A stretch of DNA of 64,000 nucleotides from assembly GCA_963580285.1 (NCBI GenBank), contig OY757013.1, positions 153,005,900 to 153,069,899 on the forward strand. The letters run 5' to 3'. A model generated the notes under the pieces. That model worked only from the letters and a program-made list of their open reading frames with translations. It was not told the origin of the DNA and ran no database searches. Position 1 is the first letter of the stretch. Each line of letters opens with the position of its first letter. The stretch comes from Lucinisca nassula (lineage: Eukaryota > Mollusca > Bivalvia > Lucinida > Lucinidae). The position numbers were made by a program, and so were the translations under genes. Below, in pieces: positions 11,846 to 23,699 of the stretch.

Positions 11846-11948
11846 TTAATAGCGGAATTACACTGTCATCTATCAATTTTTGAATTCATATTCCGGCCGT
11901 TTTATATCTATAATGGTGTTATAACAAGTTGTGTTATGTGAGTTTGTG

Positions 11949-12110
11949 GTGTACAATACAATATACAATACACTTTATTGAGAAAACTCCAGTCATATAC
12001 ATGACATCGAGCTGCATTTCAATAGAAGTATCAAGACATGGCAATACATTTTCACAGGTTACATAAAAAGCATTTAACCATGGGAAATATTGTCCTAACT
12101 AGAGAAACTT
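11949..12110 (-). other. Possible LINE 3'-end fragment
   Basis: Begins with ACAATACAATATACAATACA followed by CTTTATTGAG, the reverse complement of a polyadenylation-signal region with a short pentanucleotide tail. It resembles the 3' ends of CR1-like LINEs. No coding remains. Confidence 0.35.
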
Positions 12111-12295
12111 CAGCAGGCACAACGCCTAAATGGGCACCGCTGATGCAACGTCAACTCAACGTTGCAATGTTGGGTTGACTCCGACTCAGTAGTGCCATAG
12201 CACCGCGCGCCCGCTGAACTGATAGAACGATAGTTGGTGTTGAGGGATGACGGGGGACGGGGTGTGTATGTGTGTGTATGTGGGGGGGGGGGGTA

Positions 12296-12685
12296 TCGTT
12301 CTTAATACCAAACAAATATTTTGCTGTTAATGAAAGCACGAACGCAGCGGGTCGCGTGCAAAGCACAAGAACCATGTAAACTTTGCTAGCGACCCGCAGT
12401 CGTTCATACCCTCACGAAAAGACAGAAAAATTAAGTTTATTTTTTATAATTACATTCTTTGCCCCTCATCGCTGGGCAAAAAAGTGCTTATAGGGCAAAC
12501 TTTTGAAGCCGAAAAACATTTGCACACTGTTTTTACTACAAAGAGCGGAGCAGCGTTGACGTCACCAACGCCCGTAGGAAACCATGGTTTAGCCCTTCGT
12601 CACTTGACGTCAGTGAAAATAATGTGTGGAGGTATGAACTTCATTGTTTTCTATAGGTTTGCATTTCCCTTTACACTGGAAATGT
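12296..12685 (-). mobile_element. Rep5 hairpin MITE, copy 2
   Basis: Inverted relative to 53690-54125. It carries CTTTGCTAGCGACCCGC, GCCCCTCATCGCTGGGC, GGAGCAGCGTTGACGTCA and TTCATTGTTTTCTATAGGTT. No open frame is conserved between the copies. Confidence 0.8.
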
Positions 12686-12790
12686 AAATACAGCAAAACT
12701 CCTATATTAAGACCACCTTTGGTTCAAAAGTGGTCTTCAAGACCACTTTTGAACATACCAAAAGGTAGTTCCCGGACATTGCATGCAGAA
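12686..12790 (+). repeat. Rep7 MITE, partial copy
   Basis: CCTATATTAAGACCACCTTT followed by the inverted arms CAAAAGTGGTCTT / AAGACCACTTTTG, then decay. It supplies an unoccupied reference for the A2 insertion. About 12791-13390 holds nothing recognisable. Confidence 0.75.
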
Positions 12791-13394
12791 AACACAAAAA
12801 AGACTGAGTCAAATCTACCAAATAAGGTTTACAAAGCATCCCACTGTATCAAGCAACAGACGACATGGTCCTTTTGGAGCATTATGATCCGAGTCAACGC
12901 GCTTTGCACAGGTATGTATGCCCAAGAAAGAAAGCAGAAAAAAAGGCTGTAAGGTAAAGTGAAATGCATATATGTGAAAAGTACGGTTTGACCTGCATAT
13001 ATATTGTCCAATTTTAAGGTCCTGCAAAATATCTAAAAATACTTTCTTTAGCCTGATTACGTTTGTCAAAACACCTGTCAAAGTATGTATGTATCACTAG
13101 GTCATTCACGTGGAAAGCGTGAATGAGTAGTTTAGTAACCTTGAGCGGAATTGAATATGGATGCCGTCATTATGTTTCTGTGAAATTTCGGAGAGGATTT
13201 AATCTAGAGGAAGAGAGAAACAGGAGTAAGTTTTTAGATTCCCTGCGATGTACTCGGTCCCGTTTAGGGTGGTCACAGGTGGGGGATGGGGGAGGGGAAG
13301 GCAAGCTATCAGCGTCCCTGTGCACGTTGACCTAGGGGCAACGGGAAGGGGTCACAATATGTTTGTTTTGAAGTTTAACCGGCCAGCCAACAAT

Positions 13395-13668
13395 ATTTAG
13401 GTTGTGTCGAGCCGATCAGTTCAGTTCAACCGCCCACACTTTTCCTTGACAGACTTATAAACGCAAGCGGTTAACCAGTGCAGCATGTATCCTTTCGCTA
13501 GAGACTGACAGCTACCCCTCCCGAGCCAGCAAGGGGGGGATAATGGCCGTACAAAGGATTCCTCGACCAATTCCCTCGAAAGAATATTGCCGACCCGGCA
13601 TGCATCGAACCCGCGACCTCCTGACCACCAGTCAGTCGCGTGTCCGAGTGAATCGACGAGGCCGGCTA
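13395..13668 (-). mobile_element. tRNA-headed SINE, copy 1
   Basis: On the reverse strand a tRNA-like head holds an anticodon-arm-like hairpin and a B box (GGTCGCGGGTTCGATGC). A body containing GGGTCGGCAATATTC and TTTCGAGGGAATTGG follows. The same head and body order occurs at 38215-38402. The tRNA part is degenerate, as expected of a SINE. Confidence 0.65.
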
Positions 13669-13707
13669 TGAAATCATAATCGCAAGTATAATAACAGATA
13701 ACGGAAT

Positions 13708-16700
13708 TTAGTAGTTACGCATTGCAGCGGCTTTCATAAGCACTTCTATGAATAGACAGAGATTTCTCAGGTCAGAACCATATTTAGTGTTTAGAAGTTG
13801 CTTGAATTTTAGTATATTTGGACGTGAAAAGTAATAGGGTTTTATAAATTTACTCCTTTCCTTGGAAAAGTGAGGACAGATGAGCAGATAGTGCATCTCA
13901 TCACCAACGTCCCGTTTGTTACACAAATGACATTGTCTCTCGCTAGTTTCTACATTTTGCCATCTTAAAACTTCACAAGGGAATCTATGATTAGCAGTTC
14001 TGAATTTAGCAAGTTGGATATAATATCTTGACGGAAGTTTTAGTAAATAGTCTTCAAGCTGAATAGATTCCTTGAATATTCCGTAATTACGACCTTTAGT
14101 AGAGTTATTTAAGCTAGAATTCCATTTCTGTAAGAACTGATCTTTTAATCTTACTGAAACGATTTTTGATATATGGGAGTTTGGTGTCTGCAGGGCCCAA
14201 GTTTCCGACATAGCACACTCATCAAGTATTTGTTTGACTTTAAGTACCCATTTACAGTTTAGACTCGGAGTTTCAGTAAGTTTTTTTGTAGAGAATGTAA
14301 GACAATTTGGATTGTTTACCGGATAGCAGTCTATTCCAAAAACCGACTATTCTACTCTTAATTACGACTTCTAATGGGTATCTACCAAATTCCCCAAAAA
14401 GCATGTATAACGGAGTACTTTTACGAGAATATGTAAGAGAGCGTAAAAATTGATTCTGAATAACTTCTAACATGTTGCAGTCTTCGAATCCAAAGATTTC
14501 GCACCCATGTATCAGTATAGGGAGAATGGTATTATCAAATAACTTTAGCTGTAAATCAATGGGTAGATCCAGATTCCCGATTCTTAAATTCAATAGATAC
14601 ATAGCCTTTTTAGCTTGAGCTGTTACATGTTTCCTGGCGTTCAAAAAACTGCCTGATTTAGAAAAAATGGTTCCGAGGTATTTATATTTATCTACGATTT
14701 CAAGGGTTGAACTTCCGAATTTGAAATTAAAGTGATCAGTTCTTCTTGCTCCAAATATAATAATTTAGTCTTTGATTCATTTACAGTCAATTTCCAGTCC
14801 TGATAGTATTTGTAAAACGAGTTCAAGCATGCTTGAAATGATTCAGCATCTTCTGATATTAGAATGGTGTCATCTGCATACAGCATGACAAAGAGTGTCA
14901 AATAGACGGGTAATTCAGTGGAGTCTATGTTAATTGGGACACCATTTATACCGGCATCTATGTGGGCATCACATCTGAGAAATGTTTCTAGGTCATTGAG
15001 ATACATTGAGAAAAGAATTGGTGAAATATTATCTCCTTGTCTGAGCCCGCAGTTATTAATAAGAAACCCTGATTCTTGATTATTTACAGAGATAAATGAT
15101 TTTGCGTTCAGGTAAATATTATGCAGTACCCTAAGAAAATTTCCATTAATTTCATGACGAAGTAGTTTTCCCCACAGTGCAGAACGCCAAACAGAATCAA
15201 AAGCCTTTGAAAAATCTACAAAAGAGCAGAACAACTTTTTCTTTACAAATTTCATAATTTCAATAAGAGCATATAGGCTAAAAACGTGATCTGTTGTTGC
15301 ATATGATTTTCTGAATCCAGCTTGGTTTTCGTTTAACATGTTATTATCCTCTAGGAAATTTGTAAGCCTTTCATTTAAGACGGCGGTAAAAAGTTTATTG
15401 AGACAGCTCAATATTGTAATAGGGCGGTAATTGTTGGGATCGGTCACTTCGCCCTTGTTTTTATAGATGGGTCTTATTTTACCAATGGCCCAGTCTTCTG
15501 GAATAAATCCAATTTTAAGAATGATATTAAAAAGCGAAACATAGATAGGGGTCATCATATCAGCCGATAATTTGATGTACTCATTTAATATGTCGTCGTG
15601 CCCCGGTGATTTAGAATTCTTCAGTTTGGAGATACATATCGAAATCTCTTCTGCGGAAAACGGACGGTTTAGAATTTCATTAGAGTGTTCGAGATTAAAG
15701 TTAACTGGTACGTCATCGTTATTTTGGTCATTGTCAGGGGAGTATACCTCTTTGAAAAAGTCATAAAACATGTCGACGGACGGTGTTTCGGTTGTATTTT
15801 TAGTTTTTAAAGAGTTGAGAAAATTCCAGTATTTTTTAGGTTCCCTAGCCTGCATTTGGCGCAATACATTTCGTCGAGAGTTCTTATAATTATTAATACA
15901 TTTATTCAACGTTCGTTTATACGCTTTACTCATTTGTATTAGTGAATGTCGGCTGCGTTCCGTTCGAAGTAGTCTGTTAGCGCGTTTAGCAAGAAAATAC
16001 TTTCTGCGGGCCGACTTACATGATGCGCCAAACCAAGGTTTATCCGTTGACCGTTTGACAAAATTAGTTTTTGGCTTCCGGTTTTCTTTCACTATGTTTG
16101 CGCCTTCTCGGAAAAAGTCACAGATCTGTCGAACAATTAAATTAACCGTTTCAGGTGTACACGCACGTTCTGCATTGTTGATGAGTGTGTTAATGTCAAG
16201 CAGTTTTGACGCGTCTATACCGTTTTTAAAGCATTCATATTCAGTAGGTCTAATTGTTTTAATCGGACCATCGTGCTGCTGATAAGAGGGCTGATTCAGT
16301 GCAGTATGTACTGTCCGTAAGTCAAGTTTTAGTAAGGCGTGTCCGTCTGAAAACAGGCTATCGACTTCTGTAATTTTGAAATTTTGTGCAAACTTAATGC
16401 CTTGACTAGAGGTTATGACGTAATCAATTACCGACAAACCACGGAACGTCATTTCTCCAACATTTTTATCCTCACCAAATCTGCCATTCAAGATTGAGAG
16501 ATTATTATTTTTGCAAAGCTCAATAATTTTAAAACCAAGATTGTTCTTTTTAGTATCTTTCGAAGATCTGGAAATTTGCAAACCGTACTTTTCCAAAACA
16601 CCTTTCTGATCCATATGTTCCATTGTAGCCTGATCAAAGTTGAAAAACTCAGACAGAAAGGGGTCAAGGACAGTGTAGTCCACCATAGTGGCAGTTTGAG

Positions 16701-16752
16701 CATTATAATCCCCGAGGAGATACATGTAATCACAGTGAACAGAAACAATCAA
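13708..16752 (-). pseudogene. LINE B: endonuclease plus reverse transcriptase, 5'-truncated, two frameshifts
   Basis: The main frame of 686 codons (14692-16752) begins inside an APE-type endonuclease: LLGDYNAQT near residue 12, MTFRGLSVIDYVITS near residue 100, and SDGHALLKLDL near 135. The reverse transcriptase follows with NYRPITILSCLNKLF, motif A FVDFSKAFDSVWR, motif B GLRQGDNISPILF and an intact catalytic MLYADDTILISE. Two further frames continue the C-terminal region (14273-14644 and 13708-14211), ending with a knuckle CHLCNKRDVGDEMHYLLIC. There is no RNase H. The missing endonuclease N-terminus and two frameshifts make it inactive, though the core is well preserved. The clade is not assigned with confidence. 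LINE G at 40.3 kb is a relative. Confidence 0.92.
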
Positions 16753-16768
16753 CGCACTGACAATACTG

Positions 16769-17053
16769 CATCACGAAAACTCGCCTATATAATTTTGACC
16801 CCCTTGAACCCCACTTTTATATAGTAAAACTGGGGTTTCAGGGGGTTACTTTATTTTTTCTTATTTCTGCTCTAAAATATAGATTGTGGGTACTCGTTAG
16901 AACCGCCTCGATGAGGCGGTTCTAACGAGTGCCCACAATCTATTTTTGAGCAGAAATAAGAAAAAATATCACAATTTTTCACCATAAAAATTTCATTTTT
17001 TTTTTTCGGCGATAAATGTGGCAATGTATTTGTATAGGCGTGTTTGCGTTATG
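16769..17053 (-). mobile_element. Palindromic MITE type A, copy A3
   Basis: Starts CATCACGAAAACTCGCC, ends GGCGTGTTTGCGTTATG, 285 bp. The core is AGAACCGCCTCGATGAGG. It abuts the truncated 5' end of LINE B, leaving 16 bp between them. Confidence 0.9.
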
Positions 17054-17139
17054 GGTAGTTCGATTGTTTCTGAGTGTTCTGCGGCCTCTGATCTGAGTCT
17101 TCATTGTTTGCCAAACCCAACACATGATTCAAGTCAAGA

Positions 17140-17425
17140 TTCTATAGGCAACTCTCTTGCGCAATAATAGCCCCCGCCGACCGGAGCTTGTAGAAATAGA
17201 TGGGCTGCATGATGCTTCCTCGCAGAGCTGAAACCGATCGCACACGAGTACTGGTAAACCGCTTAGAGGATCTAAGCCTGCCTGGCACAAGGAGCGAGTC
17301 GGACTGTCCATGTTTATAACCCCTATTGGTTGCATTGAGCGACAGGGCTTGAGATGTCATTTCATCTCAATGTCGGGTAAAAGTCCCACAAAATTGGAAA
17401 CAGCGTCTCCAGAATGACCTATACA
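17140..17425 (-). repeat. Rep1, reverse copy
   Basis: The reverse strand reads TGAGATGAAATGACATCTCA, GGACAGTCCGACTCG, and a variant of CAGCTCTGCG. A Rep6-like fragment (CTGCGGCCTCTGATCTGAG) lies just outside at about 17080-17115. Confidence 0.75.
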
Positions 17426-17497
17426 GTTCTGACACCTCAAATCAAAACAAATCATACGCAACACTGTCCTTACAACGATGAGAACATGCAAATAGTC

Positions 17498-17773
17498 CAT
17501 TACGATAACACACCATGTGACATAGTGCATTTTTACATTTCCAAAATGGCTATTTTTTCGATGAAAATCTGTGATATTTTTCTTATATATGCTGCAAACA
17601 TTGATTGTAGGTCCCCGTTAGAACCGCCTCATTGAGGCGGTTCTAACGCGTACCCACAACCTATGTCTTGGAGCAGAAATAAGAAAAGTAATGTATACCC
17701 CTTTTAAACCTCAGTTTTCTCTATATAAAGTGGGGTTTAGGGGTGTTCATTTCACGGACTCGTTCACGTGATG
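17498..17773 (+). mobile_element. Palindromic MITE type B, copy B1
   Basis: Starts CATTACGATAACACACC, ends CGGACTCGTTCACGTGATG, 276 bp. It shares the core AGAACCGCCTCATTGAGG with type A. The flanking arms differ: CCAAAATGGCTATTTTT on the left, and CACAACCTATGTCTTGGAGC followed by CTATATAAAGTGGGGTTTAG on the right. Confidence 0.9.
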
Positions 17774-17945
17774 CGTTACCTGGATCCCATCAAACCAGTG
17801 ATAGTGACGTGGACATCGACAGCGGAAAGTGTCTGTGTCTAGTAACACTGGGACGGTAGACAAGCAATAGACCCAAAAGGAAAACAGACAGTGAAAGAGA
17901 CGTGATATAAATAATATGAAAACATAGCAAGAGGCATCATACGCC

Positions 17946-18180
17946 AGTAGTATAGGGTGGCACTATGGCCTCATTATTATAACCTCATTTTATAGCCTCA
18001 TTTTATAGTGCCATTTATGTGTTTTATGGCACTATAAAATGGGACTATAAAACGAGGCTATAAAAATGGTCTCATTTTTATAGCCTCATTTTAGCCTCAT
18101 TTTATAGTGCTAATTTGGGGCACTATAAAATGGGGCTATAAAGTTGTGCTATAAAAATGAAGCCATAGTGCCACCCTATA
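17946..18180 (+). mobile_element. Solo palindrome sharing the Polinton-like terminus
   Basis: Begins AGTAGTATAGGGTGGCAC and ends GTGCCACCCTATA. The left end is identical over 18 bases to the left end of the element at 23213. The interior is a stack of hairpins built on GGCACTATAAAATGG / CCTCATTTTATAGTGCC, resembling the GGCGCTATA hairpins near the right end of that element. No gene. Flanking hexamers (TACGCC and TCCAGG) do not match. Confidence 0.75.
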
Positions 18181-18365
18181 TCCAGGTGCTGTTTTTCAGA
18201 CACATCGCATGACTCCAGACTAAATTCTATAGATAAACCTCTTACCCAACACTTTGACCTCACAGCGATAAGAAAACGCGACTATTTCTATAAATAACCG
18301 TTACCTGGATTTCATATAAATCAGTGATAGTCACGTGGACATCAGCCTGAAGAGCTCTGTCTGAC

Positions 18366-18900
18366 TGTCTTATTTGATGTTTAACGTCCCCGTCAACACT
18401 ATTTAGGTCATTTTGGAGACGTTGCTTCCCATTACGAAAACATGCCTGTATTAATACATGGTAAACTTTACCGCCGAAAAAAACGAACATTTTAAGATAA
18501 AAAAATTGTGATATTTAACGAATACCCACAATCTATATTTTAGAGCAGAAATAAGAAAAAATAAGGTTTACCCCTGTAAACCCCAGTTTTACTATATAAA
18601 AGTGGGGTTCAAGGGGGTCAAAATTATATAGGCGTGTTTTCGTGATGCAGTTTTGTGGGACTTTTACCCGACAATGAGATGAAATGACATCTCAATCCTT
18701 TCCATCAAATGAAACCAATAGGGTTTATATACATGGACGGTCCGATTCGCGCCACTGTGATTGGGCAGGCTTAGACCTTCTAAGCAGTTTTCCAGTGCTT
18801 GTGTGCGGCTGGTTTCAGCTCTGCGTGGAAGCATCATGAAGCCCAATTTATTTCTCCAAGCCCCGATGGGCGGGGGCAAAACCGAAGAGCTACACGTCGA
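18366..18900 (+). repeat. Rep1 interrupted by a type A MITE
   Basis: The left piece (to 18429) ends GGAGACGTTGCTTCC. The right piece (from 18648) resumes GTTTTGTGGGACTTTTACCC and runs through CAGCTCTGCGTGGAAGC. Joining the pieces across 18430-18647 gives the uninterrupted Rep1 order seen at 20990. Confidence 0.85.
18430..18647 (+). mobile_element. Palindromic MITE type A, copy A4 (inside Rep1, core half lost)
   Basis: Starts CATTACGAAAACATGCC, ends GGCGTGTTTTCGTGATG. The left arm of the core palindrome is deleted: GTGATATTTAACGAATACCC joins the left shoulder directly to the right arm. Palindromes often lose one arm in replication, so this is probably secondary damage. Confidence 0.85.
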
Positions 18901-19244
18901 TTGACAAACAATCGACCCCATAATACAGTAATGAAATACGAACCTAGGAAATTATATACCACTAATATGCACTTCATGTTCACAAATTGTATTCCCAAGA
19001 TTTGTAATATTTGCAGAGCTTATGCAGTCTCTTACTAAAACTGCGATGTATTTGAGAGCTAAAAAACTATATGTACAGCTTAGTAAACACTTAAAGTGCC
19101 AACGACTATATAGCAGAAAGCATTTTATATCCAACAGGGTACTATGTATGTTATACCCTTCTGTATGTCCGTCCGTTCGTCTGTCCGTCTGTCATTTCTA
19201 TCGTCAGGGACTCATTTCCGCCCTCACACTTGAAACGTTGATAT

Positions 19245-19453
19245 ACAGTAAAATTCCTATATTATGTCCACCTTTGGGACTAATCAAAAGTGGTCTTTAA
19301 GACCACTTTTGAACAGTCCCAAAGGTGGTCCCTGACCAGAGGACACTGTGGCCAGAATACACAGAGAAAGATTAAGTGCACCCTTAAAAATAAGCTTTTA
19401 AAAGCAGAATTTGTGTGAATTTCAGGTGGTCTTAATAGCGGAATTTCACTGTG
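19245..19453 (+). mobile_element. Rep7 MITE, uninterrupted copy
   Basis: Ends ACAGTAAAATTCCTATATTA and TAATAGCGGAATTTCACTGT are imperfect inverted repeats (209 bp). Interior arms are TCAAAAGTGGTCTTTAAG / GACCACTTTTGAACAGTCCC. It is the reference for the nested copy at 11168-11866. Confidence 0.85.
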
Positions 19454-19642
19454 TTTCATTCATGTTGCATACATATTTATATCAGGGCTGAGTGACATCT
19501 TGATAAGATGTCTTTTAATTCCTTATTGTTGAGTTCTCAGTTTTGGTCTGCTGTTGCTTTACTATATGATAAAAAAAAAGATAAGAAATCATAGATATGG
19601 GCCCCCGCCCATCCCCAAAATGACCTAAATAGTATTAAATAG

Positions 19643-19922
19643 CATTACGATAACACACCCGTGCGACATAGTGCATTTTTTCACATCTCCAAAATTGCCA
19701 TTTTTCTGATGAAAATCCGTGATATTTTTCTTATAAATACTGCAAACATAGGTTGTGGGTGCTCGTTGGAACCGCCCCATTGAGGCGGTTCTAAAGAGTG
19801 CCCACAACCTATGTCTTGGAGTAAAAATAAGAAAAATAATGTTTACCCCCGTAAACCCCAGCTGTCTCTATATAATGTGGGGTATAGGGGGGTCTTCATT
19901 TCACGGACTTGTTCACGTGATG
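19643..19922 (+). mobile_element. Palindromic MITE type B, copy B2
   Basis: Starts CATTACGATAACACACCCG, ends CGGACTTGTTCACGTGATG, 280 bp, with core GGAACCGCCCCATTGAGG. A short inverted Rep1 end (GGGGGCGTAAAACCTCAAAC) follows at 19931-19950. Confidence 0.9.
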
Positions 19923-20059
19923 GTATTAATGGGGGCGTAAAACCTCAAACAAACAAATACATGTGTGCATCATAGACATATAGGCCTATGAAGGTTTTCC
20001 AATTATTGATTTGTCTGTCCTTGATGTATTTGAAAAATGGATTTTCGTCTGTTTTTGTT

Positions 20060-20300
20060 TTAATTGAGGTTTTACATCCCAGTCAACACTATTTAGTTCA
20101 TTTTTAGAGAAGTTGGAGATGAAATGACATGTTAAGCCATACCACCCATGCAAACCAAATGTTAATATGTAGGCACGGTCTGACTCGCCCCCTTTGCCTG
20201 TGCAGGTTTACACCTTCTAAGAGGATTTACCAGTATTCATGTGTTGTTTTAGCTCTTTGTGGGAGCTCTATTTCTTCAAGCCTGGATTTTCGCAATGCCG
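20060..20300 (+). repeat. Rep1, divergent copy
   Basis: TTGAGGTTTTACATCCCAGT, GAGATGAAATGACATG and a divergent AGCTCTTTGTGGGAGC are in Rep1 order. It is strongly diverged and therefore probably older. Confidence 0.65.
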
Positions 20301-20405
20301 TGTAATTCTTTACCAAATGGAATGCCTGAATGAAAATTAACAGATACTTTCTTTCATATAGGTCACATACAGATGCATTTTTCGGCCGCGCTTAGGACCA
20401 CTACG

Positions 20406-20640
20406 CATCACGATAGCAAGTCCGTGAAACGAACCCCCCCCCCCCCCCTAACCCCCACTTTATATAGAGAAAAGTGAGGTTTACGGGGGTATACATTACC
20501 TGCCTTATTTTTGCTAAAACACATAGATTGTGGGTACTCGTTAGAACCGCCTCATTGAGGCGGTTCTAACAAGCAACCACAATCTATGTTGAAATCAGAA
20601 ATGATAAAGATGTTTTCATTTTTACCTAATTTTATCATTT
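20406..20640 (-). mobile_element. Palindromic MITE type B, copy B3 (3' end lost)
   Basis: Starts CATCACGATAGCAAGTCCGT, then a C-run, CTTTATATAGAGAAAAGTG, and the core TAGAACCGCCTCATTGAGG. The far end fades into unrelated sequence after about 20640. From about 20641 to 20938 nothing is recognised. Confidence 0.8.
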
Positions 20641-20938
20641 TCTGAAACCATGTTGGACGCCATTATTTCTTACGGACATATTTTCCTAATGTCTCGCCAT
20701 TCTGGTTATTGAGTTGTCTGCCTTTGATGTATATGAACAATGTTTTGCTGACCAATTGCTTCTTTCTTTACTATATGGATCAGGTGAATAAAACACCACG
20801 GATGTTTTGATCTATGAAGGTAACATATTGTGACTAAGCAAAATAAAGTTTTAAACTTGAACTCCTGAAAAGCTTTGCCCTTTGGGAGCAAATTGTTTCC
20901 TTCAGTTAAAATCAGACGTGCTAGTATTGTGTCCTGTG

Positions 20939-21240
20939 TTTGTTTGTTTGATTTGAGGTTTAACGTCCCCGTCAACACTGTAAAGGTCATTTTGGAGACG
21001 TTGCTTCCAATTTTGTGGGATTTTCACCCGACATTGAGATGAAATGACCTCTCAAGCCCTGCCGTCCAATGAAACCAATAGGGTTAATAAGCATGGACGG
21101 CCCGACTCGCACTGCTTTGCCAGGGCAGGCTTAGATACTCTAAGCGGTTCACCAGTATTCATGTGCGGGTCGGTTTCAGCTCTGCGTGGAAACGTCATGC
21201 AGCCTATCTATTTCTTCAAGCCCCGGTGGGCGAGGGCCCG
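20939..21240 (+). repeat. Rep1, well-preserved copy
   Basis: Opens TTTGTTTGTTTGATTTGAGG and runs through GGAGACGTTGCTTCCAATTT, GGACGGCCCGACTCG and CAGCTCTGCGTGGAAACG. It serves as the uninterrupted reference for the A4 insertion. Confidence 0.85.
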
Positions 21241-22121
21241 TGTGTCCTTGTGTAAGACCCTTTATCGGTACATTGCTTTTTACTTTCTCTACCCAGGAAA
21301 ACCTGCCTATAATGCCCATGATACTTTTATCATCATAGTGTAGTTTATATTTTCTTGTCCTTTGGGATCATTGATTCCACTGTGTAATTTTGAAATATTT
21401 GAGGGTCACTGATGGGGCCTAATTGGCCGTAATTAGCTAGTCTGGCCCAGAAAACATGCACACTCCATATTTTCTGTTCTGTGGTGTATTCTTTGCTTCC
21501 AAAGGATAACCCTTTATAGAACATATTTATGGCGGAATGTGCAGACAGAAAGATGTAGTCTTCAAAGCTTTCTTTTAATAATAAGAAGAAAAGAGTTTAA
21601 CAAAAACTACAGAAAAGGTCATGAAAGTAGTCTCCTTTGTAAAACAATGACAGGACTGTATGTTGAAAATTGAACTTTTAAAGATGATTTATAGGCCTTT
21701 TTAGGCATACAAGTGACGTTTGTCCACAGAAAGTACTGCACGAAGTATACATACTGAAAGTGACTTCATTTAAAATACTTAGGTGAAATATCCCTCTCAT
21801 ATACTCAGTCTTCCACCTCCCTGTGGTGAGCAGGGGCAACAAATATATGTTTTCTATTTAAAATTGGAAGGTGTTAAATCGTCAAAAGGCAATTACAGAA
21901 AATCATTCACATTTGCATTACAAATAGAATGCTGCATTTTATTACAAAGCGCATTTAAATGTATAGTATGTGTTCATGTACAGCTTCAGATTATTGGATA
22001 ATCCACAGGATAGAGTATCTTTGCTGATTTTGCACCAGTTACATGAGATTTACTATTCTATCAATGGCCATCCACCGAAGAAAATTGTTGATTTAAATTT
22101 ATAGCAAGGTTATCCTGATTG

Positions 22122-22390
22122 CGTTACAACAATTATGATACGCCCATATGAGATAATGCTATCCTTTGTGTCTCCAAAGATGACATTAACGTGAAGTTTG
22201 CGTAAATATTTTCGTCTATGCTTCTTGCAAACAGTAGACTTGCGAATGCTTCTTAGAACGACATCATTGAGAGGTCCTTTCCAGTATCCACAGTCTATGT
22301 TTAAAGCAGCAATAAGAGAAAATGCATACCCTTGTACCCCTAGTTCTCAGTATAAAGTTTTTTTTCGAGGATGTCCATGCCATAAAAATG
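22122..22390 (+). mobile_element. Old, decayed type B MITE
   Basis: Keeps type B blocks in order but with many substitutions: ATGATACGCCCATATGAG, TCTCCAAAGATGAC, ATGCTTCTTGCAAAC, GAACGACATCATTGAGAGG, and CCACAGTCTATGTTTAAAGC. The flanks 21241-22121 and 22391-23206 contain no gene or repeat I recognise. Confidence 0.5.
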
Positions 22391-23212
22391 TAATGTTTGA
22401 AATGAATTATAGAAAACCCTAGTCATTTGAACAGATGAAGATACACGTCAACAATTTTGCTGGATTTTGGAATTCCATGCTATAATTCGCCAAATCTCGA
22501 GAAAAATAACATGATTACTGAACTCATTTAATAGATTTAATACAATTGTGAAATCACCCACAGGTAATTCTTTTAACCTTTAAATCGACAGCATGATAAT
22601 AATAGGTTGTTGCATGGGTGGGGTAGTCTGATAAAACTTATAAAGACTTACATGCATGCGTCTATTTGACACAACTTTAAAGTAGATGTTAGATTATAAA
22701 ATCATATGTTATTGTACATATATGTACAATGCAGGTGGAATAGAAAAAGTGTTGGCAAGATTTTTTTCATTTTTTTTATGTAATTTCCATTTTTTTTATG
22801 AAATTTTAATTTTCATAAGCCATCACAAAACTTTGCATGTCAATATAACCTTAAATAAAAGCTATGATGCGTTTAAGTTGTTGATTGTTCTCATATGCAG
22901 TTAATCTACTTGATGCGGGCACATTTGTGATGGTACACTAAGAAATTGATGTTGGTGCCCTACACGTATATAAGTGATCAGGATACTCGGCACCACTGCA
23001 CAGCTAATGTCTGCGGCAATACGTGGGAATACATACTGGCAACTGACCTTAAATTGATTTATTTATTCTACAATTGCACACATATGCGGTATGCACAGGA
23101 TGAAATTTTTGCACAATGTATATTTTTGATAAAAACATTGTTTTTTTTTTCTTTTCATTCGGTGTATATTTGAATCTTGAAAAATATATGAAAAGAAATA
23201 CATGTACCTGTA

Positions 23213-23661
23213 AGTAGTATAGGGTGGCACTTGGGGGACAAAAATTGGGGGACAAAAATTGGGGGACGTTTTGCTGTTTTTGTTGTCCCCCAATTCCCCC
23301 AATTGTTGTCCCCCAAGTGCCACCGCTTGATGTAAGCTTGACTAGGCTAGAATGGGACTTGAGTGGTCAGTGGTGTGTTAGCTGAATACCTTCAGAAATG
23401 GACTTAGTGTTAGTGTGGTTTGACTTTGTCCCTATAAATTTGATGTCCCTGAAATTTCTAGGGACAAAGCTTTTGGCTATGTTTGAAAATGACTTAGTTT
23501 TTTGATGATCTTTCAAGTAGATCCATGTGTTTGTGTGGATTGCCTTTGTCCCTATAAATTTGATGTCCCGGAAATTTATAGGGACAAAGCTTGAAATTAA
23601 CCAGTCTTTCGGTGGAAATCTTTCAAGAGGTCCAGGGATACCACAAGATGACATTATGTTG
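23213..23661 (+). repeat. Left terminal inverted repeat with terminal hairpin
   Basis: A terminal palindrome (23223-23324) has arms GGTGGCACTTGGGGGACA / CCCCCAAGTGCCACC with internal AATTGGGGGAC repeats. The conserved CTTGACTAGGCTAG follows. Next come two hairpin units with stems CTTTGTCCCTATAAATT / AATTTCTAGGGACAAAG at about 23424-23474 and 23541-23592. The 49-bp inner block shared with the right end closes it. Confidence 0.85.
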
Positions 23662-23699
23662 TTCTTTTTTAAATAACTTGAAATTGAAAAAAAATGTTT

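Larger units (their letters stand above)
11168..11866 (+). mobile_element. Rep7 MITE carrying two nested insertions
   Basis: By comparison with 19245-19453, the left end of Rep7 (AAAATCCTATA) is at 11168-11184. It resumes at 11469 with TTAAGACCACCTTTGGGG, and its right end (TAGCGGAATTACACTGT) follows 11849. A type A MITE fills 11185-11468 and a TTAA-flanked MITE fills 11641-11845. The remaining sequence is one Rep7 with inverted arms CAAAAGTGGTC / GACCACATTTG. Confidence 0.8.
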
